64,000 nucleotides of DNA from Botrytis cinerea B05.10. Its lineage: Eukaryota > Ascomycota > Leotiomycetes > Helotiales > Sclerotiniaceae. A program made the position numbers and the translations under genes. Position 1 is the stretch's first letter; each line of letters begins with the position of its first letter. The stretch lies in assembly GCF_000143535.2 (NCBI RefSeq), contig NC_037316.1, positions 682,001 to 746,000 on the forward strand, in the 5' to 3' direction. This document shows positions 45,860-56,720 of this stretch, piece after piece. Under the pieces are notes generated by a model. It was not told the DNA's origin, did not search any database, and saw only the letters and a list, made by a program, of their open reading frames with translations.

Positions 45860-46683
45860 AATTATGATGCCACTACTTTGTGTTTAGGTACTCACAATTT
45901 GGACCTGTTGATGTGGTACTAATAAGTGTAGATTTGTATTTCGATAGAGAGGTATTGCCAGATTCAAAATGCCTAGAGCTTTCAAATGTATCGAAATCCA
46001 CGAAAGATAAAACGAATTAAAAATGCAGAGTGTCTACAAAAGGTCTAATTTGATTCGATAAAATGCTTGCGTTTTTCAGTTTCTGGTCTCAATTTTTGAT
46101 GTGCGACTTTCTAAATGCTGAGTGCAGGTCTGATGGGAGCTCGAACCTATTTAACACATCTTTAAAATGCAATTGTACGGTAGAATGAAATACCTTTCTT
46201 GAATCATTGCTTTCAAATCACATCATATGTCACATCAAAATTCGGCATTGAAACTATTTCCCTTCGAATAATGCGTCAGAACATGTATGAGGCACCTTTC
46301 AATTCAATTTGTCATAGATTTCCCTTTCCTTTCCTCTAGTTCTACGAGTCAGTTATTAAGGAAGAGCCACCACTCTTAACAATGACCCCCAGCAGTTTAA
46401 TTCTTGAAGTTCAACATACTTTTTTCAGACATAGCATAAATGGAGCAGCAGGAGTGTAACTAGAATGCGTTCGGTTGTAGAAGCTCCGCCAGTATATAAA
46501 ATCAGGCATTCTGCTGTGCAGATAAATTCTTCACCGAGGCTCTCTATCAGTATAATTTGGTTGTCAAAGTCACACTTTCTCTTAAGTTGTAGACTTTTCC
46601 GCACATCCCCTTGATATGTGTGTGCTTATCTATATCAAAAGGCCGTCACAGTCCTCAAATCTCCATCTATAGCAGCACCGTGC
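45860..46683. other. Intergenic between array genes A and B
   Basis: 824 bp. A block similar to those downstream of genes A and C lies at about 46492-46545, downstream of gene B. Nothing else recognised. Confidence 0.4.
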
Positions 46684-47108
46684 CTATTCCATGAGTTGGA
46701 TTTCTCTCACCCAGTCTTCTACAGTATCTATGTCTGAATTTATAGTTCCCTGCTGACCCTCCGAAACAATTTCCGCGCTATTCTCTTCAGCCAGGTTGCT
46801 ACCCACGACTTGCATCCGACCTCCGCCAGTTGAAAGTCTGCTGATTTCATCTCTCAATTCAGAGATTCTATTCTCCATTATAATATTTTCATAGCGGAGA
46901 CTGTTCAAAAGACCTTGCAGATTGTTTCGCAGCGTCGTATAAGTTGCTTGGCGATCGACATGATCGAGTGGCAGCTGTCTGAAATGGCACATTTCTCCTC
47001 TCATAAAATCGACATCTCCTAAGAACATGATCAGTATAATTTGATCTTGAAACAGTAGGATAGAAGCCTACTGGAAAGAGAGTGTCTTGGGCTATAATAT
47101 GTGGACAT
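46684..47108 (-). CDS. Small helical protein B of a tandem array, 123 residues
   Basis: Two exons: 47108-47072 (MSTYYSPRHSLS plus one base) and 47018-46684. The phase-1 intron has donor GTAGGC and ends CTTAG. Exon 2 begins RDVDFMRGEM, where gene A has NNVDELVRDS. A helical core includes TTLRNNLQGLLNSLRYENI and MENRISELRDEISRLS, followed by an acidic tail ending VEDWVREIQLME. The length equals that of gene A exactly, although sequence identity is low. The upstream ATG at 47036-47034 opens the same exon frame through the intron and is not needed. Function unknown. Confidence 0.6.
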
Positions 47109-47941
47109 AATGATGGTTCGTGATAGTGGAAGAGGTGTCTGAAAATTAGGTGGATGGCTTCGTTATGATATGGTCTGATAGTACTAATATGACAATTCGT
47201 TGGACAAGAATTCAGATGGATAAATATTGTAGTACCTTAAGAATGGTATGTATTTACGGGGATGTATGGTTATATTACCTTGCTTGGTTGTTAAATTTCA
47301 ACCTCAAGGATAAATGACAATCTATCTGAGCAATTTAGTTACTCCAAATCGTTGTGGCATTCAATAAGACAGGCTTTTTGAGTCACGCTGCATCTCATGA
47401 CTCCCCTTAAATTTCTTCAAATGACTGTAGAAAAGCTGTTTGCATGATCCCAATTATGGTTTATAATACTCTTAAAAGTCTTTTAAAATGATAATACTAG
47501 TAATTTCGAGTCAATATCAAGACAATAAATCAAGAAAGCTTGTCGTCAGATCTTATTGTATACAGAGTCACAAATTAACAGTCTACTTATTCAAGGTTGG
47601 ACTAGAATGCATGCTATGATATGAACTCGACCGGTATAAAAAGTCAGGTTGTTTCTTTAACAATAAAATCCTCCATCTAGGTACCTTCACCCTCTTATCT
47701 TCTCTCCAGCTAATCACAATGGACGCATGGAGCCAAGAAAGATCGATTAATCCTCCTCAAAATGCGAAGTGAGTACAAAGTGACTATCATTCTTCTCATA
47801 ATAATGCCACTGGGGATAACTCTCGAGTACTCTCTCGCAAGACGCCACATAATCTCCATAGTCTTGGACCTTACTTGGAAGCAAAAGCTGGTATGAAAAA
47901 AGAATACAACACGCAATGTCATGCACCTCTTCAGCCTTTCA
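47109..47941. other. Intergenic between array genes B and C
   Basis: 833 bp. A block similar to those near genes A and B lies at about 47632-47690, downstream of gene C. The frame at 47710-47964 (minus) is not supported as coding. Confidence 0.4.
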
Positions 47942-48300
47942 TTATTCTTCACTGCCCGGCGCAAGCCCCGTCATTAAATTCTCCTTGATAATTGTCCTCG
48001 CCTCCTTTCTTTCCGCCAGCTCGACGAACTCCTTTTGCGCTAACCAGAGATCCTTTTTTATTTTAGGAATAACTCTATCTTTTAGATTGTTAATACTTCG
48101 AGTGCGTTCTGGACTTTCCTTTCCTTTCGATTAAGATTGCGGATGATTTCAACAAGCTTACGGAGTCTTCTGTGCGCAAAGTTGATATTGTCATCTCCCT
48201 CGGCTAATATAAAGTCAGTATGGTTATATTCTTATTCTAGGAGAATTTAAGGATACTGACGGAGCTTGTCCGGTGTTGGAATCTTATAGGACGTAGGCAT
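47942..48300 (-). pseudogene. Small helical gene C of a tandem array, frameshifted
   Basis: Exon 1, 48300-48261 (MPTSYKIPTPDKL plus one base), has donor GTCAGT. Exon 2 opens at 48203 in phase 1 with EGDDNINFAHRRLRKLVEII. About 40 codons in, the frame runs into a stop, while another frame continues with RSINNLKDRVIPKIKKDLW and LAQKEFVELAERKEARTI to a TAA at 47944-47942. The switch lies in a purine-rich AAAGG repeat, a likely slippage site. Restored length would be about 100 residues. Layout (13-codon exon 1, phase-1 intron, helical exon 2) matches genes A and B. It may instead make a short protein of about 60 residues. Confidence 0.45.
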
Positions 48301-50807
48301 GATGATTATTGGAACGAAGGCAGATAGTGAGTGGTTGGCCGTGTAATTATTTGAAAGTTGCACTGATGCTGGTAGGTGAGAATGGAGTGGTATTCCGAAC
48401 TATTTTGGTACTTATGAAGGGTCTTACGGACTTTCGATGAATTAGTTTTGGTTAGTTCTACTTCGAACGCAATTAAAATTACATGAAATCGATGAGGATC
48501 TTCGATGATTTTGGTTTTCTCTCGAAACTCAACTTTGCTTGGTTAAACTTCAACCTCGACGAGAAATCCCACTCTATTTGAGCACTGCAAAGCAACTCCA
48601 AAGCAACTCCAAAAACCCCCCAAAACTACTGTCCCATTGAATCTCATATCCATTTTCAGGTGAATTGTCCTCGAATAACACAACAGACAAACTCATAATT
48701 CACCACTCACTACTCGCCATTCGACTCACTGTCCAAGTGCATCCCACAAGATACTCTCAATATTCACTATATCAGTCACAATTTCTTCGAAAAGAACTCG
48801 TATAAAAGTGATTTCAAATCCAAAATAAATTTTCCAATAAATCATTATCAAAACAACACTTCATACAAGATTCGAAGTTCCGTCACGATTCCCCATATTC
48901 TAGCCCTCAGAACGGTATGAACAAACGTCCCAGTATATCTTTACTCAAATCGCACACCATACCATACCAGCATAAAATTCGAGACTTCAAATCAACGCAT
49001 CAGATATCTTTTCTCGAAACATGCTTTCTAAGAAAGTCACCTCCCACCCATGCCCGAAGTCAAATATCCCCAAATCCAGACTCGATACCCAGTCATACCC
49101 GTAGTCAGCTGCCACTCAAACTTTCTCAAATTATAATTTAAATCCTACATGTATCCTTAAATCACCATAGCCGCTATTAAAATTCCTCACAGCATCTCTC
49201 GAATAGTTCCAACCTCCATCTCGCATTCACACGTCAACACATAAATCCACCCATCAAGGCCCATCGGAAAATTAGCCTACCTTTCCCCTTTCCAAAGTTC
49301 CTCTACATTCCCCCTTCCATCTCAATCCCTCCAAATCTCATCACACCCATAGAATACCCAAAAGAAACCCAATCTAATTCTGAAAACATCTCAAACCCCA
49401 AAAATCCAAAATCTCAACACATCCCTCCACCCACTTAAGCATGCGTACACACATACAAACACGCATCCATACATCCAAATAATCACCATCCAAACCACAA
49501 AATCCCACCAAAACCGTGACACCACAGCATATGACAAGCCCACACACACCCCCAAGATACAATACCAATACCAATACCAATACCACAACCACAAATCCCA
49601 ATTCCAATACCAAGATCGAGAAACAAAGTAAACAACCAACTGTTCCACTCTAACAAACAAACAAACAAACAAACAAACAAACAAACACAAACCTATAAAT
49701 CCCCCAACCCCCTTCCAATAGAATCCCCCGACCTCTCTTCCAATCCCCTCTCACCCGCGCCTCTTACCCCCCCAAAGGAGAAAAAGGAGAGCTACTTCCA
49801 AGTTACATCCACGCGAACCCCCCCAATACCACTACTTAGCGAGTCATCATCTAGGTACCCTCGTGCCCATATATCCATACCCATATCCATATCCATATCC
49901 ATATCCACAATCAACATATCAATCACTTAATCAAGCCAATTACCCAAACGAGATTTCTATTATCTACAACACAATAACGAGTAGCACTCACTACCTACAT
50001 ACATACTTTTGTGACTGATGCACGCATCGACGATCACTCGATAAATCTATTATATCCAGTTTTCATACACCCCAACAAATATTCATATTTCCATACCCTT
50101 CTTTATACCAATCTTCACCCCATCATTACGCACACAAACCACACAATACATCTAATAAAAGCACATTGAAACCCAAATAACTAATAAAAAAACTCCTTTC
50201 TAATTCAATTCATGATATTTAAATGTCCAACCCAAAAAAGTCTTCAACCCAATAATAACATCGATGACGATATCCATGCCATATAATTATTCTTCATTTA
50301 AACGAACCCATACAAAGTAGAAGGAGACCCTAGGAAGAAAACCCCTAAAATAAAAAACCGTAAATGATAGGAGTAGAATACAAGAAAATACAGTAGTCAA
50401 GTATAAACCCGATCATAACAGTCATAACCTTCGTAGCTCTATTAAGCTTTTGTTCGTTTCTTTCATCATGAATCCCTTTCATGTCTCATCGTGTGGGTAT
50501 TGGGTATGGAATTCCGATCCATCCACGTAAATAAAAAAACAAAGCCTTCCAGCCAAAACCAACGATATTCTTTTCCCCAAATATACGCCCGATGTTGTGT
50601 CGTCCAAAAATTCCAATAAAATAAAATAGAAACAACGGGAGCATTATGCAAATAGTGTAAAAAAAAGAATCCCCAACCATCTCATAGTACAACCCAAGAT
50701 CCGACCTATCCACCTCATCAAGATTCCTGTCTTTACCATCCAATAATGGATTATCCCAAAAAGTATAAAAAGCATACCTTAATGCCTAATCCTGTCCTGG
50801 TATCTGA
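48301..50807. other. Gene-free 2.5 kb stretch, strongly G-poor on the plus strand
   Basis: From about 48580 to 50450 the plus strand is dominated by A, C and T, and G is scarce. Several simple repeats fall in it. Frames on either strand (48917-49141, 49374-49690 minus) are compositional artefacts. Confidence 0.5.
49562..49912. repeat. Simple repeats: (CCAATA)n, (AAAC)n, (ATATCC)n
   Basis: Three short tandem tracts: about 49562-49584 (CCAATA units), 49662-49687 (AAAC units) and 49880-49912 (ATATCC units). All lie in the G-poor stretch. Confidence 0.85.
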
Positions 50808-53800
50808 TCATAATTCATTTACTACGTCTCGAATACTCCATCTCCAGGAGTTTCCTTCAGTGTTGCGTGCGGCGCCAATCCATTTCTCACATTTTCTCCT
50901 CCAGCGGTCTTCCTCTTCTCTCTGTCGTCTAACAAATTCTGGACCAACGTCAAACTCTTCACCAACAAGCCAATCGCTAAGACCAGCGGCTCCTTCACCC
51001 TTCAAACCAGAGACTTCATCAGACTCCTTAGAGGGCCCTTCCTCAAGATCAGGAACATCCTTAAAAACATCATCCTCATCTTCGAGAGCGTCAAAACCAT
51101 CCATGGTATCACCTGATTCGCTTTTTGCTCTTTTGTTATCCCCCGGCATTTTAAGCCAACACATTCGTTGCGGGTCAAAGACCATTCCACCAACGACTTG
51201 AACATTCTGAGCAGAGTTTATATTGGTGATGAGCGCAGGACGAGGTGTCGAGCACTCTTTTTCTCGATATATTTGCGGTGCTGTCGCTCTTGGTGTTTGT
51301 ACAGGTATTGAAATTGTCGGGGTTGCAGAAGCTGGCATATCAAAGGCCGATACTTCAATTTCGTTTCCTTCCCATCGGTAATTAACAGGATCGTATTGCA
51401 TTCCTTTTACAGCTACAAAGAAAATTAGCGGCAGTCGAAAAGTGATGTGGAGGGTATACATACATCTAGGATTATTTATATTTCCCATAGGCTTAATAAG
51501 TTGTGGCTTTTGAGGGACCTTGTTCTTTTTCGACCGAACTGAACCTTGTGCATGAACAGGACTAAGTCCAGTCGTTGCTGAAACCTTCGCCCTCCATTGA
51601 TTTGTAAGGGCAGCAAGAGGAGCTCCGGACCCAGAGACGGTGCGGTTGGATGATGTTGCTTCCCGAGCCATGCGGCTGGCGGCAGTATCACGCGCAAAGC
51701 GCGGTAATTCACTCCTGCTCTTAGCTGGTGTCAATGGTGTCAATGGTACAGGTGCTGAACTTCGGATCGGCATAATGTGTTGATGAGCTCTATTGCGAAG
51801 TGAAAGCTGCTTAGGCGGACCACGGCCAATTGGCTCTTTGATGAACTTTTGCTCCGCATCTCGCGAGGTAGGTAGATCATCAAAAGCATCAAGTTCACAG
51901 CCATCGCCAAAATGTCTTCGTCGAACAGGTTTTGTGATTTGCCGCTTCAAAGTAGCTTCACGAGCAAGCATATCGGCGCCCCGAAGAGATCTGCGCGGAC
52001 TGGGAGATCGAAATGTTTGCCTTGAAAGCGTTCTCGATGGTGGTCGAAAATCGGCGCTGTTGATTGAGGACTCAGAGTCGTTACGGCGAAGATGCCGAGT
52101 TGGTTTTGCAGTGACATGATGTGATTGAGAACTGGAAGGACCACCAGCAGGTAAGAATGGAACATGATTTTTTCTAACAAAGGACATGCTGGACTCAGCT
52201 CCGGATCGATCTTTTTCGACAGGTTCCTTGGACCGAGACATTGAGAGTGGCCTATTATTGATCTCCGTTCGAGACTGAGGTCTCTCATATCGTGTAGGCA
52301 TTGGCTTAGCTGGCGAAGGCTGATAAGTCTTCATGGTTGGCATTGACCGTTTGAGCTTTAATAGCTGGGAACTGGTCGTTGTAGGCTCATTGCGCAGAGT
52401 TGATGTGGATAATTTTGTGCCTAATTCACGACGCCGAGGAGTTGATGGAGGTATTGGTTGATTAGAAGATGGTGCATTAGACAATCCAATATTATTGATT
52501 GAAGAATGGGTTGAATGTCCCAACCTAGACTGCGACCTACGATTTCGACTTGGAATTGGTCCACCACTCTCCGAAACAGGTTCGAGAGATGATGGAATAC
52601 GTTCATGTCCATGTGGCCTAGGAAGTCGTGAGGTGGAAGGGAGCGCAGGTTTGTTTGTGAAAGTTAATGAAACTGATGGCTTGGGTCGACTTGGGCTTTG
52701 TTGTTTAGCAGGGTTAACCTTTACGTTACGATTCAATGTGAGCTTCTTTGAATCGAAGACATCCCCATCGCCAATCTCAAGCCCAGTCAAGAAGTCGTCC
52801 TTTCCACCCAAACTTTTTCTCGGTTGCTTTACCTCTACTGGACGTTCGGGCCAATCGTTTAGTTGACGCCTCTTAAGAATGTCTTCGAAATTGAGAGGGC
52901 CACTGGGTAACACTAAACCTTCAAGACCTTCATCTTCACTCTCAGCAGTCATGGAACTGGCAATACTGGGGCTCATAGCAAAGGAATCTGAGTTCCTATT
53001 GGATCGACCATCTCTTTTTGTTCCACCAAATCGAGTACCTAAACTGCCTTCACCCCAATCGTCAAAATCGTCCTGGATACTCTGGGGGGTCTTCGGGATA
53101 TCTTTACGAGTAGTGAGCTTCAAATCTCCATCTGAAGGGAGTTGTAGATCATGTTCGAAATCTTCTTCGGTTTCCTTACATTTCTCTGGCGTCGGTGATT
53201 TGATGGAGGGTGCCATAGACTGAGCGTTCCGTTTCTTTGCGACTTTTATGGTTGCTTCGCCATCTCCAAAGAATTCATCGTCCTCCTCGTCTCTGTAGCG
53301 ATCAAGCATGTTCGAGGATGCTGCCTTCGTTTTCAATTCGGGTCGTGGGCTAACGTGGAATATTGGGGCAGCCATCAAGGTCTTTTGCGGACTTAGAGAT
53401 CCAGAACCGCTGACTTGACGTAGTGTTTCCGGGAATTGAGACCCATCTTGTTGTTTGATCTTCAGGGCCTCTCCGACTGGTACTTCGATATCTCCATCAT
53501 CCCAATCATCTGAAATTACCTTTCTTAATTTTCTTCCCCCTAGTCTTTTTATACTTCCTCCTAATAAGGCCGAGGAAGGTACGTTTTCCGGTAACGGTAT
53601 GCCGGCTCTTTTAGCTGTAGCGATCGCATCGTTCATGGCTCGTTCGTCGTCTTCTGGTAGATGTACTTGTCGTTCCTCGTTGTAGTCCGATCTTATCGAT
53701 AAACGTGAAGAAACCGACTCTCTGCGTGTCGACGCAATGGTTGCAGTTGTTGCTGCCGAAGCACTTCGAAATGTAAAATCGTCGCGCCCAATGTCAAGGT

Positions 53801-53867
53801 CATCATCATCCCAATTCTCCACATCGTCCTCCACGGGCGCCCGTGGCTTCAATACCAATTGATCCAT
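50808..53867 (-). CDS. byr4: Byr4/Bfa1-type cytokinesis regulator (two-component GAP subunit)
   Basis: Two exons, 53867-51464 and 51412-50808, 1002 residues. The 51-nt intron (GTATGT...TTGTAG, 51463-51413) is a multiple of three without a stop, so the frame looks continuous; removing it gives PRSVKGMQYDPVNYRWEGNE, the expected Byr4 sequence. N-terminal WDDDDLDIG and repeated DDWDDGD / DDFDDWGEG acidic-Trp motifs, a long Ser/Pro/Arg-rich disordered middle, and C-terminal GMQYDPVNYRWEGNE, MVFDPQRMCWLKM and FDVGPEFVRRQREEEDRWRR are characteristic. With Bub2/Cdc16 it forms the GAP for the Spg1/Tem1 GTPase and restrains the septation or mitotic-exit network at spindle poles. ATG 53867 sits in ACCATGG context; the frame upstream opens with a non-ATG codon. 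Confidence 0.9.
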   Translation of the reverse strand: MDQLVLKPRAPVEDDVENWDDDDLDIGRDDFTFRSASAATTATIASTRRESVSSRLSIRSDYNEERQVHLPEDDERAMNDAIATAKRAGIPLPENVPSSALLGGSIKRLGGRKLRKVISDDWDDGDIEVPVGEALKIKQQDGSQFPETLRQVSGSGSLSPQKTLMAAPIFHVSPRPELKTKAASSNMLDRYRDEEDDEFFGDGEATIKVAKKRNAQSMAPSIKSPTPEKCKETEEDFEHDLQLPSDGDLKLTTRKDIPKTPQSIQDDFDDWGEGSLGTRFGGTKRDGRSNRNSDSFAMSPSIASSMTAESEDEGLEGLVLPSGPLNFEDILKRRQLNDWPERPVEVKQPRKSLGGKDDFLTGLEIGDGDVFDSKKLTLNRNVKVNPAKQQSPSRPKPSVSLTFTNKPALPSTSRLPRPHGHERIPSSLEPVSESGGPIPSRNRRSQSRLGHSTHSSINNIGLSNAPSSNQPIPPSTPRRRELGTKLSTSTLRNEPTTTSSQLLKLKRSMPTMKTYQPSPAKPMPTRYERPQSRTEINNRPLSMSRSKEPVEKDRSGAESSMSFVRKNHVPFLPAGGPSSSQSHHVTAKPTRHLRRNDSESSINSADFRPPSRTLSRQTFRSPSPRRSLRGADMLAREATLKRQITKPVRRRHFGDGCELDAFDDLPTSRDAEQKFIKEPIGRGPPKQLSLRNRAHQHIMPIRSSAPVPLTPLTPAKSRSELPRFARDTAASRMAREATSSNRTVSGSGAPLAALTNQWRAKVSATTGLSPVHAQGSVRSKKNKVPQKPQLIKPMGNINNPRCMYTLHITFRLPLIFFVAVKGMQYDPVNYRWEGNEIEVSAFDMPASATPTISIPVQTPRATAPQIYREKECSTPRPALITNINSAQNVQVVGGMVFDPQRMCWLKMPGDNKRAKSESGDTMDGFDALEDEDDVFKDVPDLEEGPSKESDEVSGLKGEGAAGLSDWLVGEEFDVGPEFVRRQREEEDRWRRKCEKWIGAARNTEGNSWRWSIRDVVNEL

Positions 53868-55420
53868 GGTGAGCCCCGAGCGTATGTCGCACGAGGTCGA
53901 AAGCTTGATAAAATATTGCGACCGTGTACTACTTCTCACTTGTGGGCTTCAAGATGAGTTGAAGATTTTCAATCAGCTTAATCGCAGGCAAGTTCCTATC
54001 GTGAATTCATGTCGTGAAAAAACTTGCAGATCGGAATATTTTTGGTTGACGTTGTCGTGAAGGAAGACCTGCAGCTGCAACTGTAATTTGCTTTGTTTTG
54101 TTTCGTGTTGATTGAATAGCGAATGGATGTTTGAGTGAATCAGTGCATTCGTGGTCGCAATGATGATTCCCTGGTTTCGAATTTGTGGTGCTCGGTGTGC
54201 TCGGTGCTTTGAATCTTGTTATTTTGAGTTCGCTGGCTTCAATCAATTGAACTGCGTGTCAGCCCCAGGAACGGTTGATGTTTTCTTCCACCTTTGCTGG
54301 TATCCAAACCTCCAGCGCCCTTTTGAGGGCAGGTAGTCAAGAATTGTTGTTGGAAATGCAGATGGTAATGAATCTCTGGACACTCCTGGCGGGTGGGTAT
54401 TGGGTGTTGAAGTGGGTTGAAAATTTAGTTCTCCGCTGTATTCAGTGTCCACGGGGGATTGAGTGGATGGGCGAGACGAATGATTGAAGCTCTGTGGCTG
54501 GCTAATCTGAGAAGAGAAGCATGGGAATTGACCAGCCACGAGGATTTGATGAGAATCGGCAGGAGTGATTGGGCGTATTAGACGAAAAGGACGAATATAA
54601 TCGCGACGCGTATGTTTCCTTTTGACTCGATTGGTTGTACAAGCTTTAACGTTATTTGGTTTATTTTGGTTGCATTTGCTTTGGCTGCATTTATTGTGAC
54701 TGCATTTATTAATGGAGCTAGATATCGTACGGGCTGTGTCGACGATATGGGTAATGTGTACGATGTGTACGATGTGTATATGATATGTATGATATGTGGG
54801 ATATGTGCGATTGTATGATTGTATGATTGTATGATATGTATGATCTGGTATGGGAGAGGACCGTATGGTATCTATCGTATTTCATCTGACCCGTACCCGT
54901 ACCCGTACCCGTACTATCGCTATGGATCATGCCATGTAATAAATAATAACCCACGAGAACTGCCCGTCACCCTTTTCTTCTTCTTTCTTTTCTTTTCTTT
55001 TCTCTCCCTTCCGCAGTCCTCGTGCCGAGCTGCATTGAGTGAAGTCTGATATCTGCTGTCACTAGCTAGGCGGCATGGGAGCGAAGTGAGAAATAGAAAC
55101 AACGTTCCTCATCGTTGCCTGATCTACCAACCTACCAGCAGATCCATCTCCCATTGATTGATATGTACCCAAGTATCATACACCACACGTGGTAAATAGT
55201 AAATAAATTGATTATATCATCACCATCTTTGTTTGTATTTAATTCACCTCTTGGGACATTTATTTACTCCGCATTCACATCTTCCTTTCCCTGGTGAATC
55301 CTTTGATTCGGGTTGCTTGTTTCATCGTTAATCTCATCACCAACCCTCATCAGCCTCATCACCAACCTTTCTTATTAAACCGAATTTGATCAGCGCCAGG
55401 AACATAGCCATAATCATACT
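53868..55420. promoter_or_regulatory. Divergent region between Byr4 and XRCC4-like genes, with tandem repeats
   Basis: 1.55 kb serving as promoter for both neighbours. It holds degenerate ATGTGTATG/GATTGTAT repeats (about 54747-54846), CCGTAC repeats (54890-54915) and a pyrimidine tract (about 54970-55010). Small frames here follow the repeats. Confidence 0.5.
54747..54915. repeat. Degenerate TGTATGAT repeats followed by (CCGTAC)n
   Basis: About 100 bp of imperfect TACGATGTG, TGTATGATA and GATTGTAT units, then four to five CCGTAC units. Confidence 0.8.
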
Positions 55421-56720
55421 ATGGCGGCGAAGCAACTTCCAGCGGTTCTTCGCATTACATCGAGCGCTACGAATCAGGATGAGGGTTTTCTTCTGCACGT
55501 CGAATCTGCTGGGTCGCGACCTCTAGATCTGAAGTTGGTTGGAACGGATGGCGAACTCGTATTTGCGGTCTCAGGTAAGCTCCGACCTATGTTTGGATCG
55601 TCCCGCGCTGGAGGTCCCTGATTTTCAACCCCGATTTTCACATTCATGCGTTAATTGCGGGACCTGAATTTGACTTTAATTTTCATTCTAGTGAAGCACA
55701 GCAAATTACCTTCACTCAAGTCAAAGAATTCTCCATGTAGCGACGAAGAATGGATTCTGATTTTGTCCTCCATGCTGCTTCATGAGCCGCCGACGGAAGA
55801 GAATGAGAATGTGACCAGAGGAGTTGAGATTCATGCTAAAGTGGAGAAGAAAGCCGTGACCCTCGTGATCCAAAAAGTTATTGAAGGGATCAAAGTACGT
55901 TATCTTCCCAGTCATTATGTTGGCAATCTTATCAAATTACATACTAATTATACATCAGCAACGTCTCGGCGCAATCAAACTGGATGAAACTGAAGAAGAA
56001 GAAATTGGCCTTTTTGAATGGTGCGCTCTAGCAACAAGAGCGGCAGAATCGGCAAAGGATGAGTTGGAAACATTACGCACTAAGTACAGGGAACAGCAGA
56101 AAATGTTAGATGGATTCAATGAAACTTTCAGGGAAGTAAACAAAACAAAATCCGACTATGAGATTCAGCTGTTGGAGAAGTTTAGCCTCTTGCAGAATGA
56201 GAAGAAGCTCAAAATAAGGGACCAACAAACCTTATTAGCAAGCGCCAAAGTTGATCCAGGAAAATTCGATACAGTGCGAGCTATAAGATCTGGGAAGCTC
56301 AGAACCGCCGGCGCATCGAGAACTGGGAAGCGCAAAGCTGGAAAGGAAGTGCAGGCTGAAAGCTCAGATTCAGACGATGCGTTTGAAAAAATGGATATTG
56401 ACAAAAAGCAACAGGAGGATGATACTGCCGACGAATCAGACCAGCAAGAGATACAAACTCCTGATCGCTCGGATGAAGAGACTGAAGATGAGGCAGACGC
56501 TTCACAGTCAAAACCTCAACGTCGCAAGGGAACAAATATTGTTCAAGATGATTCGGATGAGGAAATGCAAACGGCACCTAAACCAACAGAGACAACAAAA
56601 ATCGCCGAGCTACCAGCTAAAAGGGAACTACCATTTGCCAAAAAGGCAGCTCCGGTACCTGCGCCCAAACCTGCAGATGATGGATCTGAGACCGAATCGG
56701 GCTCGGACGATGAATTATAA
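55421..56720 (+). CDS. xrcc4: XRCC4/Lif1-like non-homologous end-joining factor
   Basis: Three exons: 55421-55574, 55692-55894 and 55959-56720; 372 residues. Residues 1-119 form a beta-rich head (PAVLRITSSATNQDEGFLLH, EEWILILSSMLLHE, RGVEIHAKVEKKAVTLVIQK). A long coiled coil runs about 135-215 (LFEWCALATRAAESAKDELE, NKTKSDYEIQLLEKFSLLQN). The rest is an acidic, Ser/Asp-rich disordered tail with repeated SDSDD/DDSDEE clusters that look like CK2 sites. This head-stalk-tail layout is that of XRCC4/Lif1, which binds DNA ligase IV through the stalk in double-strand break repair. Primary sequence in this family is weakly conserved, so the call rests partly on architecture. Confidence 0.82.

Noticed and set aside
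47710..47964. 84-codon minus-strand frame
   Set aside because: Overlaps the end of gene C in another frame and has no match to genes A or B.
49374..49690. Minus-strand frames rich in Val/Cys/Trp/Gly
   Set aside because: Artefacts of the simple repeats and strand bias in the G-poor region.
54747..54915. Regular short repeats considered as a CRISPR-like array
   Set aside because: Units are simple-sequence microsatellites without unique spacers, and the genome is eukaryotic.
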